From Paratinospora sagittata (Eukaryota; Streptophyta; Magnoliopsida; Ranunculales; Menispermaceae), in contig CM069590.1 of assembly GCA_035771175.1 (NCBI GenBank), forward strand, positions 30,952,821 through 31,016,820: a stretch of 64,000 bases of DNA. The letters are read 5' to 3'. Shown one piece after another: positions 9,268 to 20,909 of the stretch. The notes under the pieces were generated by a model, which worked only from the letters and a program-made list of their open reading frames with translations, did not search any database and was not told the origin of the DNA. Both the position numbers and the translations under genes were made by a program. How positions within the stretch are numbered: the stretch's first letter is position 1; every line of letters starts with the position of its first letter.

Positions 9268-11408
9268 GTGACATGGTTGATCTCTAAGATCCGTGGTCGG
9301 ATCAAGCTAAAAATTTTTCAGCCAAATCTTCTCTTATGGTTGTTCATTCTGGTCGGTGGAGATCTTGATTGGAGTTTTCTTCTAAGAGATATAACCTCCC
9401 AAACACAGTTGGTCGAAAAATCTGAATTTCTCGCACAGTTTAGATCAAACTGCTGGATCTCGTAAATCTACCGTTGGATGGATGTGATACATCATCATAT
9501 AGTTCACAACTGAGCATGTTCCATTATGAACGGTTAAGATGTGGACTGAGTATTTTGGGATATATAATCGTCTTAGTTCAAGTATTTGCAGTAGGAGAGG
9601 AGAAACTGTTCAGTTGGAACTGTCTTAATCAAAGAGGCATATCTCTTTAATCTACTATTGGATTTAGCTCAATTTTGGACAGAAGGTTTGTCTCTTGATG
9701 TTCTTAAATTGGAACGGTTAAATTAGTTATTGGATATTTCTTTTGATAGTTTATTACATCTGAACAATGAATTGAATTAGGGTGTAATTAATGTTTAGCC
9801 ATGTATTTGACCTAAACTAGGATTTTTGAACTTAGGGTTTGCCATTGGATTTGCATGTAATGTATGACGAATTGATGGGTAAATGTAGTGTTATGGTGGT
9901 CCAATTTACTGAGCTTGATGGCTGGAAACCCTAGGTTAAGTGCAATTTTGGCCTAGACCTTGCAATTTGGGAAATTGAATGTGATTTGGGAATTTGCCCA
10001 AATTTGAGGATTTTGACCTAATTGATGTCAATTGATCAAATTGACTTACAATTAGTCTAATTAACCCTATTTATGATTAAATTTCATGTATTATAGTTGT
10101 TAGATCAACCTATTGCATTTAATTGGGGTAAATGTGGTTAATTGGGTATTAAATGGTTAAATTGGGCAATATGAGACTGGCTCATGTGTAGGACCATTTT
10201 AGAATCTTAATTGGCATTTGATTTGGGTTTAAACACGGTTAGTTGGCATACTTGGACTGATTTTCAGTTTTGGCATAAACCATGTATGTTTCAAGATTTG
10301 TGAATGATCTAAATTAACAAAATAAGCCAATTGGGGATTGAGTTACATTAGGTGATTGTGGCATCCTAGTGCTTCTTGGAATTGGAAAGTGGATTGGCTA
10401 GGTCTAGCCAATCAAGTTGTGAGTGTTTCTTTTACTTGTGATTTCTATATGTGGCATTGTAGTATAAAATGTTTTAAATACTTATCCAATGTAGTATGCA
10501 TGATTTTTTGAATTCATGATCTGTATTTGAGCATAGTCAGTTGGGAAAGCAGTTGAGTTATATTGTATTCTCTAAGCTTGAGGTTCTTGTTGAATCCCAT
10601 TGGGCCAACCGGGAATCCTCACTTGTGGACCTTGCAGAGGATTTCTATGGGTTGTGTATGTTAGGATTCGCCTAGGCATGGTACTTGTCTTGGTGGGCGG
10701 ATCCTATAGTTCATACAATCCTAGGAATCCTAATCGATACAGGTAAGAAGTCAATCAGACATGGGCTTCGCGCACACATAGCCCGTGTATTATTTTACTC
10801 AGGAGGTGTTTAGGTTGCATATGCATGTTTACAAAATTCTATGCATTGTCTTGTTTATGACATGATACATTATATTGGCATGTATGTAATCTTGCCTATA
10901 CCCATGTTATTTAAATGGTTTTAATGATCTTGCAATGTTTTAATTAAATGCATATATAACTTGCCACTTGTATAGAACATTCATTGAGCTTGTTGTAGCT
11001 CACCCTCATCCTTATCTTTTCGAGATCGGATAAGAAGGGGAAAGGGAAAGCTTAGCTGCGAAGCGTTCCCGTACTATTGTTGATGTAGATGTTTAGTATT
11101 TTTTCACAATTTATTTTGATAAATTGTACTATGTAACACCTAATGATTATACTTAACATTTAGATGGGTTTGTACTTATGGTTAAGTATATTATGTACTT
11201 TTGAACACTATGGACTTGGAGAAAAAAATTTTGGTTGTCATTTTGGATATGTTTTATATGATGATCTTATATTATGTCTATGTGTTTATTGTTGCATATT
11301 TGAAATTATGGTTTGTGTTAGAAGGCTTATCGAGACGCCGTGTTTGTCGAGGGAGGATATACACTGGGTTTCGTGCCAGACATGACATCACAGATAGTGG
11401 GTCATGAC
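9268..11408 (+). mobile_element. Old family-B-like LTR, 5' truncated (B3)
   Basis: The left part (GATCCGTGGTCGGATC.., ~9285) matches the middle of the family-B LTRs at 60420-60440 (inverted). The part around 10560-10800 matches 35860-36060 (inverted). The right end (GGAGGATATACACTGGG..GTGGGTCATGACA) matches the B LTR terminus, ending in TGACA at 11408. No Met-tRNA primer site follows, so it is not an intact 5' LTR. ORFs inside are not supported. It is more diverged than the B1 and B2 LTRs. Confidence 0.7.
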
Positions 11409-11906
11409 ACGTACGATCATGTTTCCTTGCTTCAAATTCATAAAGGCTCTTTGCTTCAAATTCATAAAGGCACTTCGCTTCTTATCACACTCAGCCTTTG
11501 GATAGAAAGATCCATAGAACACCTTTCTAAATTTGGCCCAAGTGTTAATCTCATTTTGTGCTCTTTCCATGGACTTCCACCACTTAATAGCATCATCAAC
11601 AACTTTAAACTTGGCCAATCTCATTTTATCTTTCTCCAAAACTCGCATATCATCAAAAATAGCTTCAATTCTCAAAAACTAGTTTTCTGCCTTTTCCAAT
11701 TCCAAACTGCCTGTAAATGTAGGTGGTTCTCGCTTCCTAAAGGCTTTCATGACTTCCTCATATCTTCTCTTTTCTTCGATGTCCTCTCTGGCATCACCAG
11801 CTGTGGTTTCACATGTTCCTCTGTAGGTGCACCAATACTGTTGGCTCCAACCTTTGGAACTCTGGTGCCTCAAGCCTCTGCCTGTTACCCTGCAGCTTTG
11901 CTGCAA
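11409..11906 (-). pseudogene. gag: Antisense gypsy gag fragment
   Basis: On the minus strand, two adjacent pieces of the retrotransposon-gag domain resemble B1 gag: YEEVMKAFRKREPPTFTG, then after a stop IEAIFDDMRVLEKDKMRLAKF, IKWW, and FRKVFYGSFYP. A 24-bp tandem duplication (about 11430-11477) doubles the eight residues RAFMNLKQ. The fragment meets the plus-strand LTR end at 11408 in head-to-head orientation, so it is not in normal order with that LTR. It lacks the zinc knuckle and pol. Confidence 0.75.
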
Positions 11907-12263
11907 GCTCTATTAATTGGGCACTTTGCATGTTAATTTGTTAGTTTTTTAGGTTTGTTTGGTTGGTTTTTAGGTGTTTTTGCATGATTAATATACTTAG
12001 TTGTTTTAGGTTCATTTAGGTTTTATCTTAGGTTTTTATCATGAATAAATAATTTTTTGATACATGTTAATATCATAGAAATCATATACTTTGAGTGCAT
12101 TTTATATTAATTAAATACCTTGATCAATTGCATAGAATTTACACTTGTTTATACTTTATTTTGTAGGTAAATTGTTCGCCCAGTATTATAGTCCAAGAGA
12201 AGGGGAGAATTGGACTTTGCGAATTTTCCCGTTACCTTTTGGATATTTTAATTAAACAAATAA
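11907..12263. other. Unassigned A+T-rich spacer
   Basis: No ORF, primer site or recognised LTR terminus. T-rich sequence with several TTTAGGTTT-like words (11945-12045). It separates the gag fragment from the copia LTR. Confidence 0.4.
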
Positions 12264-14389
12264 TGTGCGCAGTCGGTAACAATCCAAATAACAAGTGCAG
12301 AAAAATGAATGAACACTAAGGATTTAGAGTGGTTAGGTTCCCCTTGAACCTACGTCCACTACCCAACCACACAGATCAGGATTTTCAAATCCACTATTGG
12401 CTAATCACTTACGGGCGGCTTAGAAGCCGTTTACACTAACCAACACTAGGGCCTGGATAGAAGTCACTACATCGCTAACCTACACAAGGGCTTGGTTAGA
12501 AAGCCACAGTCTAGCCCACACCAGGGGTTGGCTAGTAAGCCAAAACTTGCAACCAACTTACGAGCGTGGTTACGTGTCGTACAGAGTAAGGTAATACCCC
12601 AGTTGACTTAACCATGTCAACAATACATCAAGATTACAAACATATAGATAAGTGAATAACAAAATTCTCAACAATTTAAGATTACAATCTTGAATGAGTC
12701 AATAATCACTATTCTAACCACTATGATTCTACATGAAGTGCAACGTTGAAATAGTTTCTCAAAAATACAGGCAACAGATTCAAGATATTTTTATGCAAGT
12801 TCAAGAATCGTATGCATACACGTATTTCCAAATATTGATTCTAAGTATGATAGGTGAAGCACAAGAATCAATATACAATTTATTGATCAAAACTTATTAA
12901 TTCGAAATTATCAATATTCAAGCACGTGAATCAATATGCGCAAGTTATGATCAAAACAATCGATTCAAACAATATATGTATTAAGCACAAGAATCGATGT
13001 TAATCAAACTACATGAAACCATTATCAAGATAATATAAGATGAAAGCACAAGTATGGTTTCACACAATAGAGAAAACGGTTATGATAGGATATTAAAACA
13101 AGCAATAAAAATTGTTTCTACTCAAGACACAAACACTAGAATCGAAAAAGAGAAGTTACCCAACTTAGGTAAGATGAAGTTTGTCGATTTTCCAAAGTGT
13201 GTGTGGTTGAGAGATTTCTCCTCCAAGAATGATCAAGATCAACAAGTATGTGATGAAAGACACTTAAGAACACTTTGATCAAATACTCTAGAACTCCTTT
13301 CTAGTTTCTCAAAGATTTTGAAATGATTAGGAGAACTCTTCAAAAGGTTAAATCAAAAACACAAATGTGGTGAACTTTTGCTGTGAATGATGTTTAAAAA
13401 CACACAGGAACTTGTTTTGGATGAGTATAAATGATGTAGAAAAAATCGCACAAGTTCTCCTGATTTTGCAAAAGTTGCTCTTCAAATGAGCAAGTGTGAT
13501 ATTCATAGATAAACATCGCACCGAGGCACAAGAACGCATTCCTTAACACAGGAGCATGTTTCTTATTTGAAATCTGGAAAATTTCATATTTCCCTCCAAT
13601 TAAGGAGCTCGTTCCTCAATGTGTCCGTTGAGCATAGGAATGGGTTCCTTCAACAAGAACCACTGACTCTTAAAATTGTTCTCATGTTTCCCTTGGCAAC
13701 ATGAGCGCATTCCTTTTTCTTGATCAAAAAAATTTTGAGTCTCGGGAAAAAGCTCCGGAGTGCATTCCTCACTAACAGGTGAAAGAGACTTGATTTTTGA
13801 TCATTTTAGGTTTAGGACATTGTCAAAAACATAGACTAACATTTTAAAAACATTTTATAACATTTTTGATATGATTAAGGTATAATTAACACAATTAAAA
13901 CACGAGTAATTCAATCTATTAAATCAATTATAAAAGCTATAAGTATAAAACATGTAATACAATAAAACCATGCAAATTTGACAAGATGAATGCATGTTCA
14001 ACACTAATCATTATATGTATAACAAGCAATTATGACTAAGTGATAGCATAATTATCAAACTAAAATATGTTCACGCATGATTAATCATATAATAATGTAT
14101 ATGCATGAGTGTATTAAACTATATGAGTGATTTTAAAAAGATGCAAATCATGTGTGGTTGGAACAAGTAAAAGTTACTCTACTACACTAAGATTCTACTA
14201 ATGTAATACAACCATGAAGCTCTTGAATCTTTGTGAAGTACTGTTCATTCCACATGCTTTGACATTCCACTTAAATCCATTAGATATATCTAGTTAGCAC
14301 TGAAACCACTACATCAAAGAGATTAGATAATACAAGTATGTTGTTTGCAATCATCAAAACAAAATTGGGTGAGAGTAGTTACATCAACA
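12264..14389 (-). mobile_element. Copia (SIRE-like) 3' LTR
   Basis: The right edge is firm: minus-strand sequence reads a purine tract (14391-14403) and then TGTTGATGTAACTACTC, the LTR start. The left edge at TGTGCGCAGTCGG (12264) is inferred from the TG/CA rule. Inside are degenerate ~40-bp repeats with GGGCTTGGTTAGAAAGCC-like units (12410-12570), several AAGCACAAGAATC units (12860-13050), and repeated GAGCGCATTCCT-like words (13500-13770). Sequence such as TTAGAGTGGTTAGG...CTACGTCCACT near the left end is typical of SIRE-type LTR 3' ends. Short ORFs in it are not supported. Confidence 0.6.
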
Positions 14390-14390
14390 A

Positions 14391-14403
14391 CCTCCCTTTT
14401 TTT
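14391..14403 (-). promoter_or_regulatory. Copia polypurine tract
   Basis: The minus strand reads AAAAAAAGGGAGG immediately before the TGTTGATG LTR start. It is preceded by ATTTGAAATCATC, a context usual for SIRE-type elements. It would prime plus-strand DNA synthesis. Confidence 0.75.
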
Positions 14404-15085
14404 GATGATTTCAAATAAATTCACCATTGGCCTGATTAAAACACAAAGCATGATTTCTCAAATGAATGAATGAGTGAAGAGAATAATTTTTTCATGCCAC
14501 TTTTAAGAATATACCACTTAATAAAAGATTTAACATTCAATACCATGTGGAATAATCAATCAGATACCAATAAAAACATACTCAAAGATATGATCAATAA
14601 GCACAAAATGTACATGTATATTAATATACTCAAATCAAACATATACTTGTGATCATCATATATGTGTACATAAAAAATACAAAGCAAATAAAATAAGTAC
14701 ACAAAAGTACAAAAGTGTAAACAAAAATACAAAACATACAATAACATCTCCAATATATATGACCAACTCCAAACACTCCTCCTGAGTGTATAAACTCTCC
14801 CCTTGAGTATGTGCACAGAATGATCTAGTTAATCAGACCAATCATATTAATCTTTCCTTCTTTTAAAACATCAAAAAGAGGGTGGGCCTATGACGGAGGT
14901 GACGATTGAGGATCGAGAGATCCTAGCCCAGCGAATATATCTGGTGAAGTCGGGGCATTGTCCGCCGTGGGGATGGTACCAACATCTGCATCAGGTATCA
15001 CAACGGTGGCAGTAGATGAGGTAGCAAAAGTGGAGCCAGAGTGGATAACTAAATCACGTCTAGGAGATGATGGAAAAATGTATAA
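14404..15085 (-). other. Copia 3' region with possible second-ORF remnant
   Basis: This is non-coding sequence between the pol stop and the polypurine tract. On the minus strand, from about 15080 to 14890, an open stretch without ATG encodes a Ser/Thr/Pro-rich peptide (includes TADNAPTSPDIFAG) and then stops. SIRE-type elements can carry an extra ORF between pol and the 3' LTR, so this may be its decayed trace. The short A+T-rich ORFs at 14470-14820 look random. Confidence 0.35.
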
Positions 15086-15089
15086 TCAA

Positions 15090-16531
15090 TTAAGCATTTG
15101 GTAATTTTGAAAAGTCAAACATTGTCAATTCTCTCCTTATATGTGAAAATTGATCTTTAGCCAAAGGCTTAATAAAGATATCAGCTAACTGATCTTTAGT
15201 TCCAATGTGGATCAATTTCACATCTCCACATTGCACATGGTCTCGAAGAAAGTGATGTTTAATTTCAATGTGTTTCGTTTGAGAGTGCATTATTGGATTT
15301 TTGAATATATTTATAGAGCTTGTATTATCACAATAAATATCCGCACATGGAATATAAAACTTGAGCACAACAACTTTCGGCTGCAACGTATTCAGCCTCT
15401 GCTGTGGATAATGCCACTGAATTTTGTTTCTTGCTAAACCAAGAAATGAGTGAATCGCCCATGAAGTGCAAAATCCTAAGGTACTTTTTCGATCTGTTAA
15501 ACTTTCGGCATAGTCAGAATCAACAAAGCTCTTGAGATCGAAAGAAGTTCCTTTAGCATACCAGATACCCATATCTAGTGTGCCACTAATGTATCAAAAT
15601 ATTCGTTTAACACACTTTAAATGTGACTCTTTAGGATTAGACTGGAATCTAGCACATAGACAAACGCCAAACATAATATCAGGTATGTTTGCCGTTAGAT
15701 ACAACAAACTTCCTATCATTCCTCTATATAGCTTAGTGTCAACTTGTTTGCCTTTTTCATCCTTATCCATTTTGATGGTTGAATTGCAAGGTGTATAAAT
15801 AGTTTTCAAATTCTCGAATTTGAACTTTTTAATCATGTCCCTTGCATACTTCGATTGATTTAAGAAAGTTTCATTTTTCATTTGGTTAATTTGTAAACCA
15901 AGGAAGTAGTTTAATTCTCCCATCATGCTCATTTCAAACTCACTTGTCATGATAGAGGAAAACTCATCACACAAGGTCTTGTTTGATGCACCAAAGATAA
16001 TGTCATCAACATAGATTTGCACTAGAAGCATATCATTATCTTTTTTTTAATGAGTAATGTTGGATCTATGGTTCCTTTCTTGAACTTATGATCCAAGAGG
16101 AATGTGCTAAGCCTATCATACCACGCTCTAGGAGCCTGCTTCAAACCATATAAAGCTTTTCTAAGTCTGTAAACATGGTCAGGTTTGAAACTGTCCACAA
16201 AATCAGGTAGTTGCTTCACATAGACCTCTTCATTTATAAAACCATTCAAGAAAACATTTTTGACATCCATTTGATATAACATGAATCCGTTCTAGCAAGC
16301 ATAAGCAAATAATAATCTAATTACTTCTAGTCTTGCTACTGGAGCAAAAACTTTTTCATAGTCAATTCGTTCTTCTTGATTGTAGCCCTGTGCTACCAGT
16401 CTTGCTTTGTTTATGACTATGATTCCTTTCTCATCTTTCTTGTTCCTAAACACCCATTTGGTTCCAATAAAACTTTGGAGTTCTGGTTTAGGTATAAGAT
16501 CCCACACCTTGTTTCTAGTGAAGTGTCCCAA
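15090..16531 (-). pseudogene. pol: Copia reverse transcriptase and RNase H
   Basis: The minus strand, from right to left, reads RT start ([33 protein letters not shown]), VNVFL-type [17 protein letters not shown], the [16 protein letters not shown] box, catalytic YVDDIIFGA (~15990-16015), MSMMGELNYFLGLQI, then RNase H with DSDYAESLTDRKST, DIYCDNTSSINI and the IHIGTKDQLADIFIKPL end, stopping at 15090. Breaks: stop at 16292-16294, a frameshift in the T8 run at 16041-16048, and a Trp-to-stop change at 15594-15596. The GELNYFLGLQI and YVDDIIFGA wording favours the SIRE/Maximus lineage. The 5' half of the element is beyond B1. Confidence 0.93.
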
Positions 16532-17166
16532 CTCTTCTTGCTAGCAAAACTCCAATTTTCATCAGCTAAAGCTTTTTTTACCTTAGTAAGCTCAATCTGG
16601 GATACAAAGGCTACATGCCCTTGATCTCTAAGTGAAGCTCTAGTTGCTACACCTTGGTTTGGATCACCTATGATCTAATCTTGAGGGTGACCTAAAAGCA
16701 ACCTAGTGTTCTTGGGTGGTTCAACAACTGGTTCAACTTGGGGTTCACTAGACTAGTGATCAACAAATTTTTTTGTTATGATTTCATCATCTTCATTATC
16801 TATTCTAACCTGTTCTATTTTCTTTTCTAAAGCCGTTCTAGGGTCAAATTCATCAATTTAACATGGATTGATTCTTCTACAATTTTTGTAGATTTATTGA
16901 ATACCCTATAAGCTCTACTGTGAGATGCATACCCTAAAAATATACCAACGTTAGACTTAGGGTCAAATTTATCAAGATTGTCTTTATCGTTTAAAATATA
17001 ACATTTACAACCAAAGACTTTAAAGTAATCAATTTTAGGAGTTCTACCCTTTCAAAGTTCATATGGAGTTTTATTTAGTTTTCTCCTAACCATCACTCTA
17101 ATCTTGACATAACAAGCAATATTTAAAGCTTCAGCCCAAAAGTATTTTGCTACATCATATTCACAT
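16532..17166 (-). pseudogene. pol: Copia integrase C-terminal part, cut by B1
   Basis: Minus-strand sequence at 17105-17166 encodes DVAKYFWAEALNIACY, the conserved end of the copia integrase core. Further left come degraded GAG-pol linker sequence with stops and frameshifts and the acidic/Pro stretch before RT. The gene ends abruptly at 17166, where the TGTAAC terminus of B1 begins. The zinc-binding and catalytic parts of integrase, protease, gag and 5' LTR must lie right of B1, outside this window. Confidence 0.8.
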
Positions 17167-18058
17167 TGTAACCCCCGTATCTTAGGATGATGTCATCTTG
17201 ACCTGTAGAGTACTCGAATACGTGTATGTATGTGTATTTGTAAGTGGTTTTGATTTCGTAAGTCCATGTCTTGTGCCCAAAATGGATGTGTGGATGTTAG
17301 ACATGGGTCTGGAACGTGTTCTTACATAGAAATCGACCTATTATACGCAAAGTTCCAGTGTGTACTAAGGGAGAAAAGCGAAAGAGGATCATAGAGCTCG
17401 CTCCACGAAGGAGGAGCGCGCTCCATGGCCTATTTTTTCAGAAATTTCAAGTGTTGGCCATGTGTGAGCCCAACATGTGAATATAAGCAACATACACCCC
17501 ATTTTTGCCCATTTTGCATCAAATTGAAGGGAAATAAAGGGAAAAAGAGGGAAAAGAAGAAAATGGAGCTTTCCAAAGAGATTCCACCCAAAATCTTGCT
17601 CCAAGGTAATGAATTCTCCATTTTCCTCCATTAGAACACCATTAATGATGAACGTAACCTTTTGAATGGTGTACTTTTTTCTATAGACCACGATTTTGAG
17701 TAGATCCAGGTTAGGGTTGGTTTGCATGTGCTGTTTTGAGCTTGCTAACGGTGAAAACAACCTTCTTTGACCTAGATCTACATCCAAAGAGTTCTCCACA
17801 CTTAAATCTCGGATTTGAAGGAGTGGTGGATGAACACTTGTATGAGTTAGACCTTGCATGTTATATATGTGAGATTATATGTAGTTTGGAACTCATTAAT
17901 GGTGAAACCCCTAATTTCTAGCAATAAATTGGTAGGGTTGTTTGTAATGGACCTAAAACTAGAAAGTGGACTTAGAGTTTTCCATATTCTGTGCATGTAG
18001 ACTATGTTGAATAAATGATTCATTCTAAATGAATGATGGTGTAAAATGGTGATTATGC
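17167..18058 (+). mobile_element. B1 5' LTR, segment 1
   Basis: It begins TGTAACCCCCGTATCTTAGG, matching the inverted B2 LTR termini at 37986 and 60695. It runs 892 bp to the insertion site of D1. ORFs that overlap on both strands around 17389-17921 are coincidental: the sequence corresponds to LTR and has no conserved domain. The 5 bp before it (cacat, 17162-17166) should be the TSD, but the other side is outside the window. Confidence 0.82.
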
Positions 18059-18289
18059 TGTTGGTCCACCCAAGAGGGGGGTGAATTGGGTGCAATGGTC
18101 AATTTTAGAAAGGTATTCCAATAACTTAAGTGATTTACATAAGTTAATTGGAACATGATGCAAATTAGAATACAGACTAAAATGCAAACGTTTGACACAC
18201 AGATTTATAGTGGTTCGACCTAATCTCCCGATTAGGATTTACTCAATCCACTAACTGATTCTGTTACGGGTGAGAACCAAACCGTTACA

Positions 18290-18630
18290 ACTACCCTTTT
18301 ACAGGTTAAAGGCAAGCCTATCCTTTCATGGGCTAAGAATGAACCATTTTCTTTTTCTGGGATGAGGAGAAACCCATGTTCCTTTTACTGGCTAGGAAGA
18401 ACCATGATCCTTTTGCGGGATAAGAAACAACTATTTTATAGGTTAAGAGATAACTTATCCTCTTACAGGTTGAGGACGCACCTATCCTTTTACAGGATGA
18501 GGACGAACCAGTTTCTCTTTTAAAGGTTGAGAGATAACCTATCTTTTTTATGGTTAAGAACACACCTACCCTTTTACTGGATGAGGATGAACCATTTTCT
18601 CTTTTAAAGGCTAAGAGATAACCTACCTGA
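18290..18630 (-). repeat. ~30-bp minisatellite in D1
   Basis: About ten degenerate units of roughly 28-35 bp, built on CCTTTTACAGGnTGAGGA followed by an AACC or ACC end and separated by small changes (ACTGGG, GCGGGA, TAGGTT variants). The same motif occurs inverted in D2 at 40805-41250, so it predates both insertions. Confidence 0.8.
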
Positions 18631-19696
18631 TTTCAATCCTGAAATCATCAAGTGAATTACCTTCACTTGTCCTAGTTGTTTCAATCCAGAATCACACCAG
18701 TATTACAACACTAAGATTTTGGGTGGTTCTAACGCTGTAGAACACTTTGCATTAAGCATAATACATAACATTACAAAGATATGACATGTGAAGTAGGTAA
18801 TGCTAAGTTGACATACGCCTTCAGTTCTTTACTTTTCAATGTTCGGTATTGCTCAAGTGCAGTTTCGAAAACATGAATGATATGATATGAAAATCAAAGC
18901 TTCTTCGAAAACAATATAATACCAATAAAAACATTGACGTATAAAACTAAGGGTTGGTGTAAATTAAAGACACAGACAATTTTTAAAATAGATATAAAGT
19001 ACAAGTATGAAAACGTCTGGTTCAATGATCAGTAGTTTGACGCTACTACTGATATAGTTCAATACAGTACTTAAAATATGAAATCAAGTACAACAGTACA
19101 TCTTGAACTATTTCTCAAATTCTATCATCAGCAAGAATGATACCAAATGTGAATCAGTGCTGAGAATTGGAGTTGATACCAGATCAAATGGATTTTCAAA
19201 TTTATATATAAAGTAAGTCTCGGTTTGAAAATCATTTGAAAATAGATAAGTATCAGTGAAAAACATTTGAAAGTTATAACGTTGAAAATATTTTGACGCA
19301 AACTAACTTCCAAAAAGTGTTGGCACAATACAAAGTGATTGGCATGTTGTTTGATCCTAAGTGTTGGTATTTATAGACTTAGTGGGACATAGCCGTTAGA
19401 CATTTGAAGTTTAAATAATATGAAACTAGAATGTTATATGAAAATAGCAACTGCGATTTTCACTAACATTCTAGTTCTTTTAAGATTTCATGAAAGAGGA
19501 AAGCTTTAAAAGAACTTATTTCATGTATCAGAAAGGGTCTCTGATAAGTCTGAAAAAGGACTCTGTGCAAGTGTCTATTTTGAAAAAGTAAACTGACGTA
19601 GTGTACTCATTCGAACAGTGACAGTAGTTGAATTAGCGTCTTGATTTCGTAATCATTGTCCTAACGTATAATATCAACTTCGTTGTTTTGCTCCTT

Positions 19697-20347
19697 GAGG
19701 GCAATTACTACGTATAAGTGTCCTGCTATACACTTAAGTGAGGGCACTACTAACTAGTAAGCGTCCTGACTTACTTATGACGTTTAGACGACTTAAACCT
19801 TGAGGGTGCTAATGCACAGTTAGCGTCCTGCTATGTTTTAAAACTAATAAGTGCATGAGGGCGCTACTATCCGAGTAAGCGTCCTGCTTTTAAAACATAA
19901 AACAAAACATGAGGACGCTACATTACGTGAGCGTCCTACTAGATAAAAACATAACATGAGGGCGCTACTACTATGTAAGCGTCTTGCAAGTTAAGACATT
20001 TAAAAACACGCTGAAAGACAATCAACATCCTGAAAGTTATTAAGTTGATTTCAAAAATTGAGGACTCTCCTATCCAGTAAGCGTCCTGATAGTTTAATCA
20101 ACTTATAACCATCAGTGTCCTCAAAGAAACATTTTTTAAAGAACTTAAAGAGATCTTTCAATGAGCTGATGCTGAGTCAGCTTCCTGACAACTTCAAAGG
20201 TTGACTAAAAGAGGAGACCGCTACTATACAAGTAAGTGTCTTGATTATTTAGTTCAATTCAACCTTGAACGTTATCAGCTTCCTAATGACCTATCAACGT
20301 CCTGACTTAACAAGTTCAAGAAAGCGTTGCTATTTCATTAGCGTCCT
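19697..20347 (-). repeat. Hairpin-repeat array in D1
   Basis: About ten units of 45-65 bp, each pairing a left arm AGGGCGCTACT (or AGGACGCT) with a right arm AGTAAGCGTCCT across a 4-8 nt loop. A clear unit is 19858-19885. Units near 20062-20347 are more diverged. The arms are near-perfect reverse complements, so each unit can form a stem of about 11-12 bp. Confidence 0.85.
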
Positions 20348-20909
20348 AAAAGATTATTTGAAAATAGTTTTTACTCGCGATAAAATATTCGATAAATGCG
20401 AATAAAAATAAATTAAATATATAGTATTAAATCATTTGAAATATAGTTAAAAACATGAAATCAAAACATGCAGATTTAGAAAACATATGATAATGATATA
20501 TGCATGGTTTTGAAAAACATTTTGAGCAATAACGACTTAGAGAAAGATATACCTTAAATACTTTGTGTATTTCTTCTCATAACCGTTAAATCCAATTCTT
20601 CATTATGAGATCTTCAATAAGAGTAATTTGGAGTTGAATGACTTGAACGTTGATCGAGAGATATAGTATTGAAGCTTGATCGAAATGTCCGAAAGAAGTG
20701 ATCTTGAAATCATGATGTAATCGTTGAAGTCCGTTAGTTGAAACGAGCTTGATCGTTGGATGTAAGCTTTGAGTTCCTTGATCGAGTCGTTCCTTGGGTT
20801 TTTGCTTTTCCTTTGGTGCAGTGATAAGTTATTGAAAAATGTTCGTTAGCACCAAAAAATACTTTGTTTGTGATCATAAAAAAATACTTCATCAAGTATA
20901 CTTTAAGGA

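Larger units (their letters stand above)
18059..20909 (-). mobile_element. D1: solo LTR, probably SIRE-type copia, in B1 LTR
   Basis: The left end TGTTGGTCCACCC is the inverted terminus of the family-D LTR (D2 ends GGTGGACCAACA at 52234). The right end is approximate; the element reads GGTGCTAACGAAC..TTTGTTTGTGATCAT near it. Flanking tatgc (18054-18058) and tgtgc (20910-20914) could be a TSD with one mismatch. It has no pol and contains two internal repeat arrays also present in D2. A GTGGTTCGACCTAATCTCCCG-like stretch near the end and a TTTGATGATCA-like start are usual in SIRE LTRs. Lineage is inference. Confidence 0.6.

Noticed and set aside
14470..14816. Two opposed 60-86-codon ORFs with hydrophobic composition
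   Set aside because: Very A+T-rich copia 3' region; the residues (Tyr, Ile, Leu, Lys) reflect base composition.
17389..17921. Overlapping ORFs of up to 156 codons on both strands
   Set aside because: They lie within the B1 LTR, show no domain, and are not open in the related LTRs.
19697..20347. CRISPR array (regular repeats with variable spacers)
   Set aside because: Plant nuclear context, degenerate repeats, irregular spacing, no cas genes; the units are hairpins inside an LTR.
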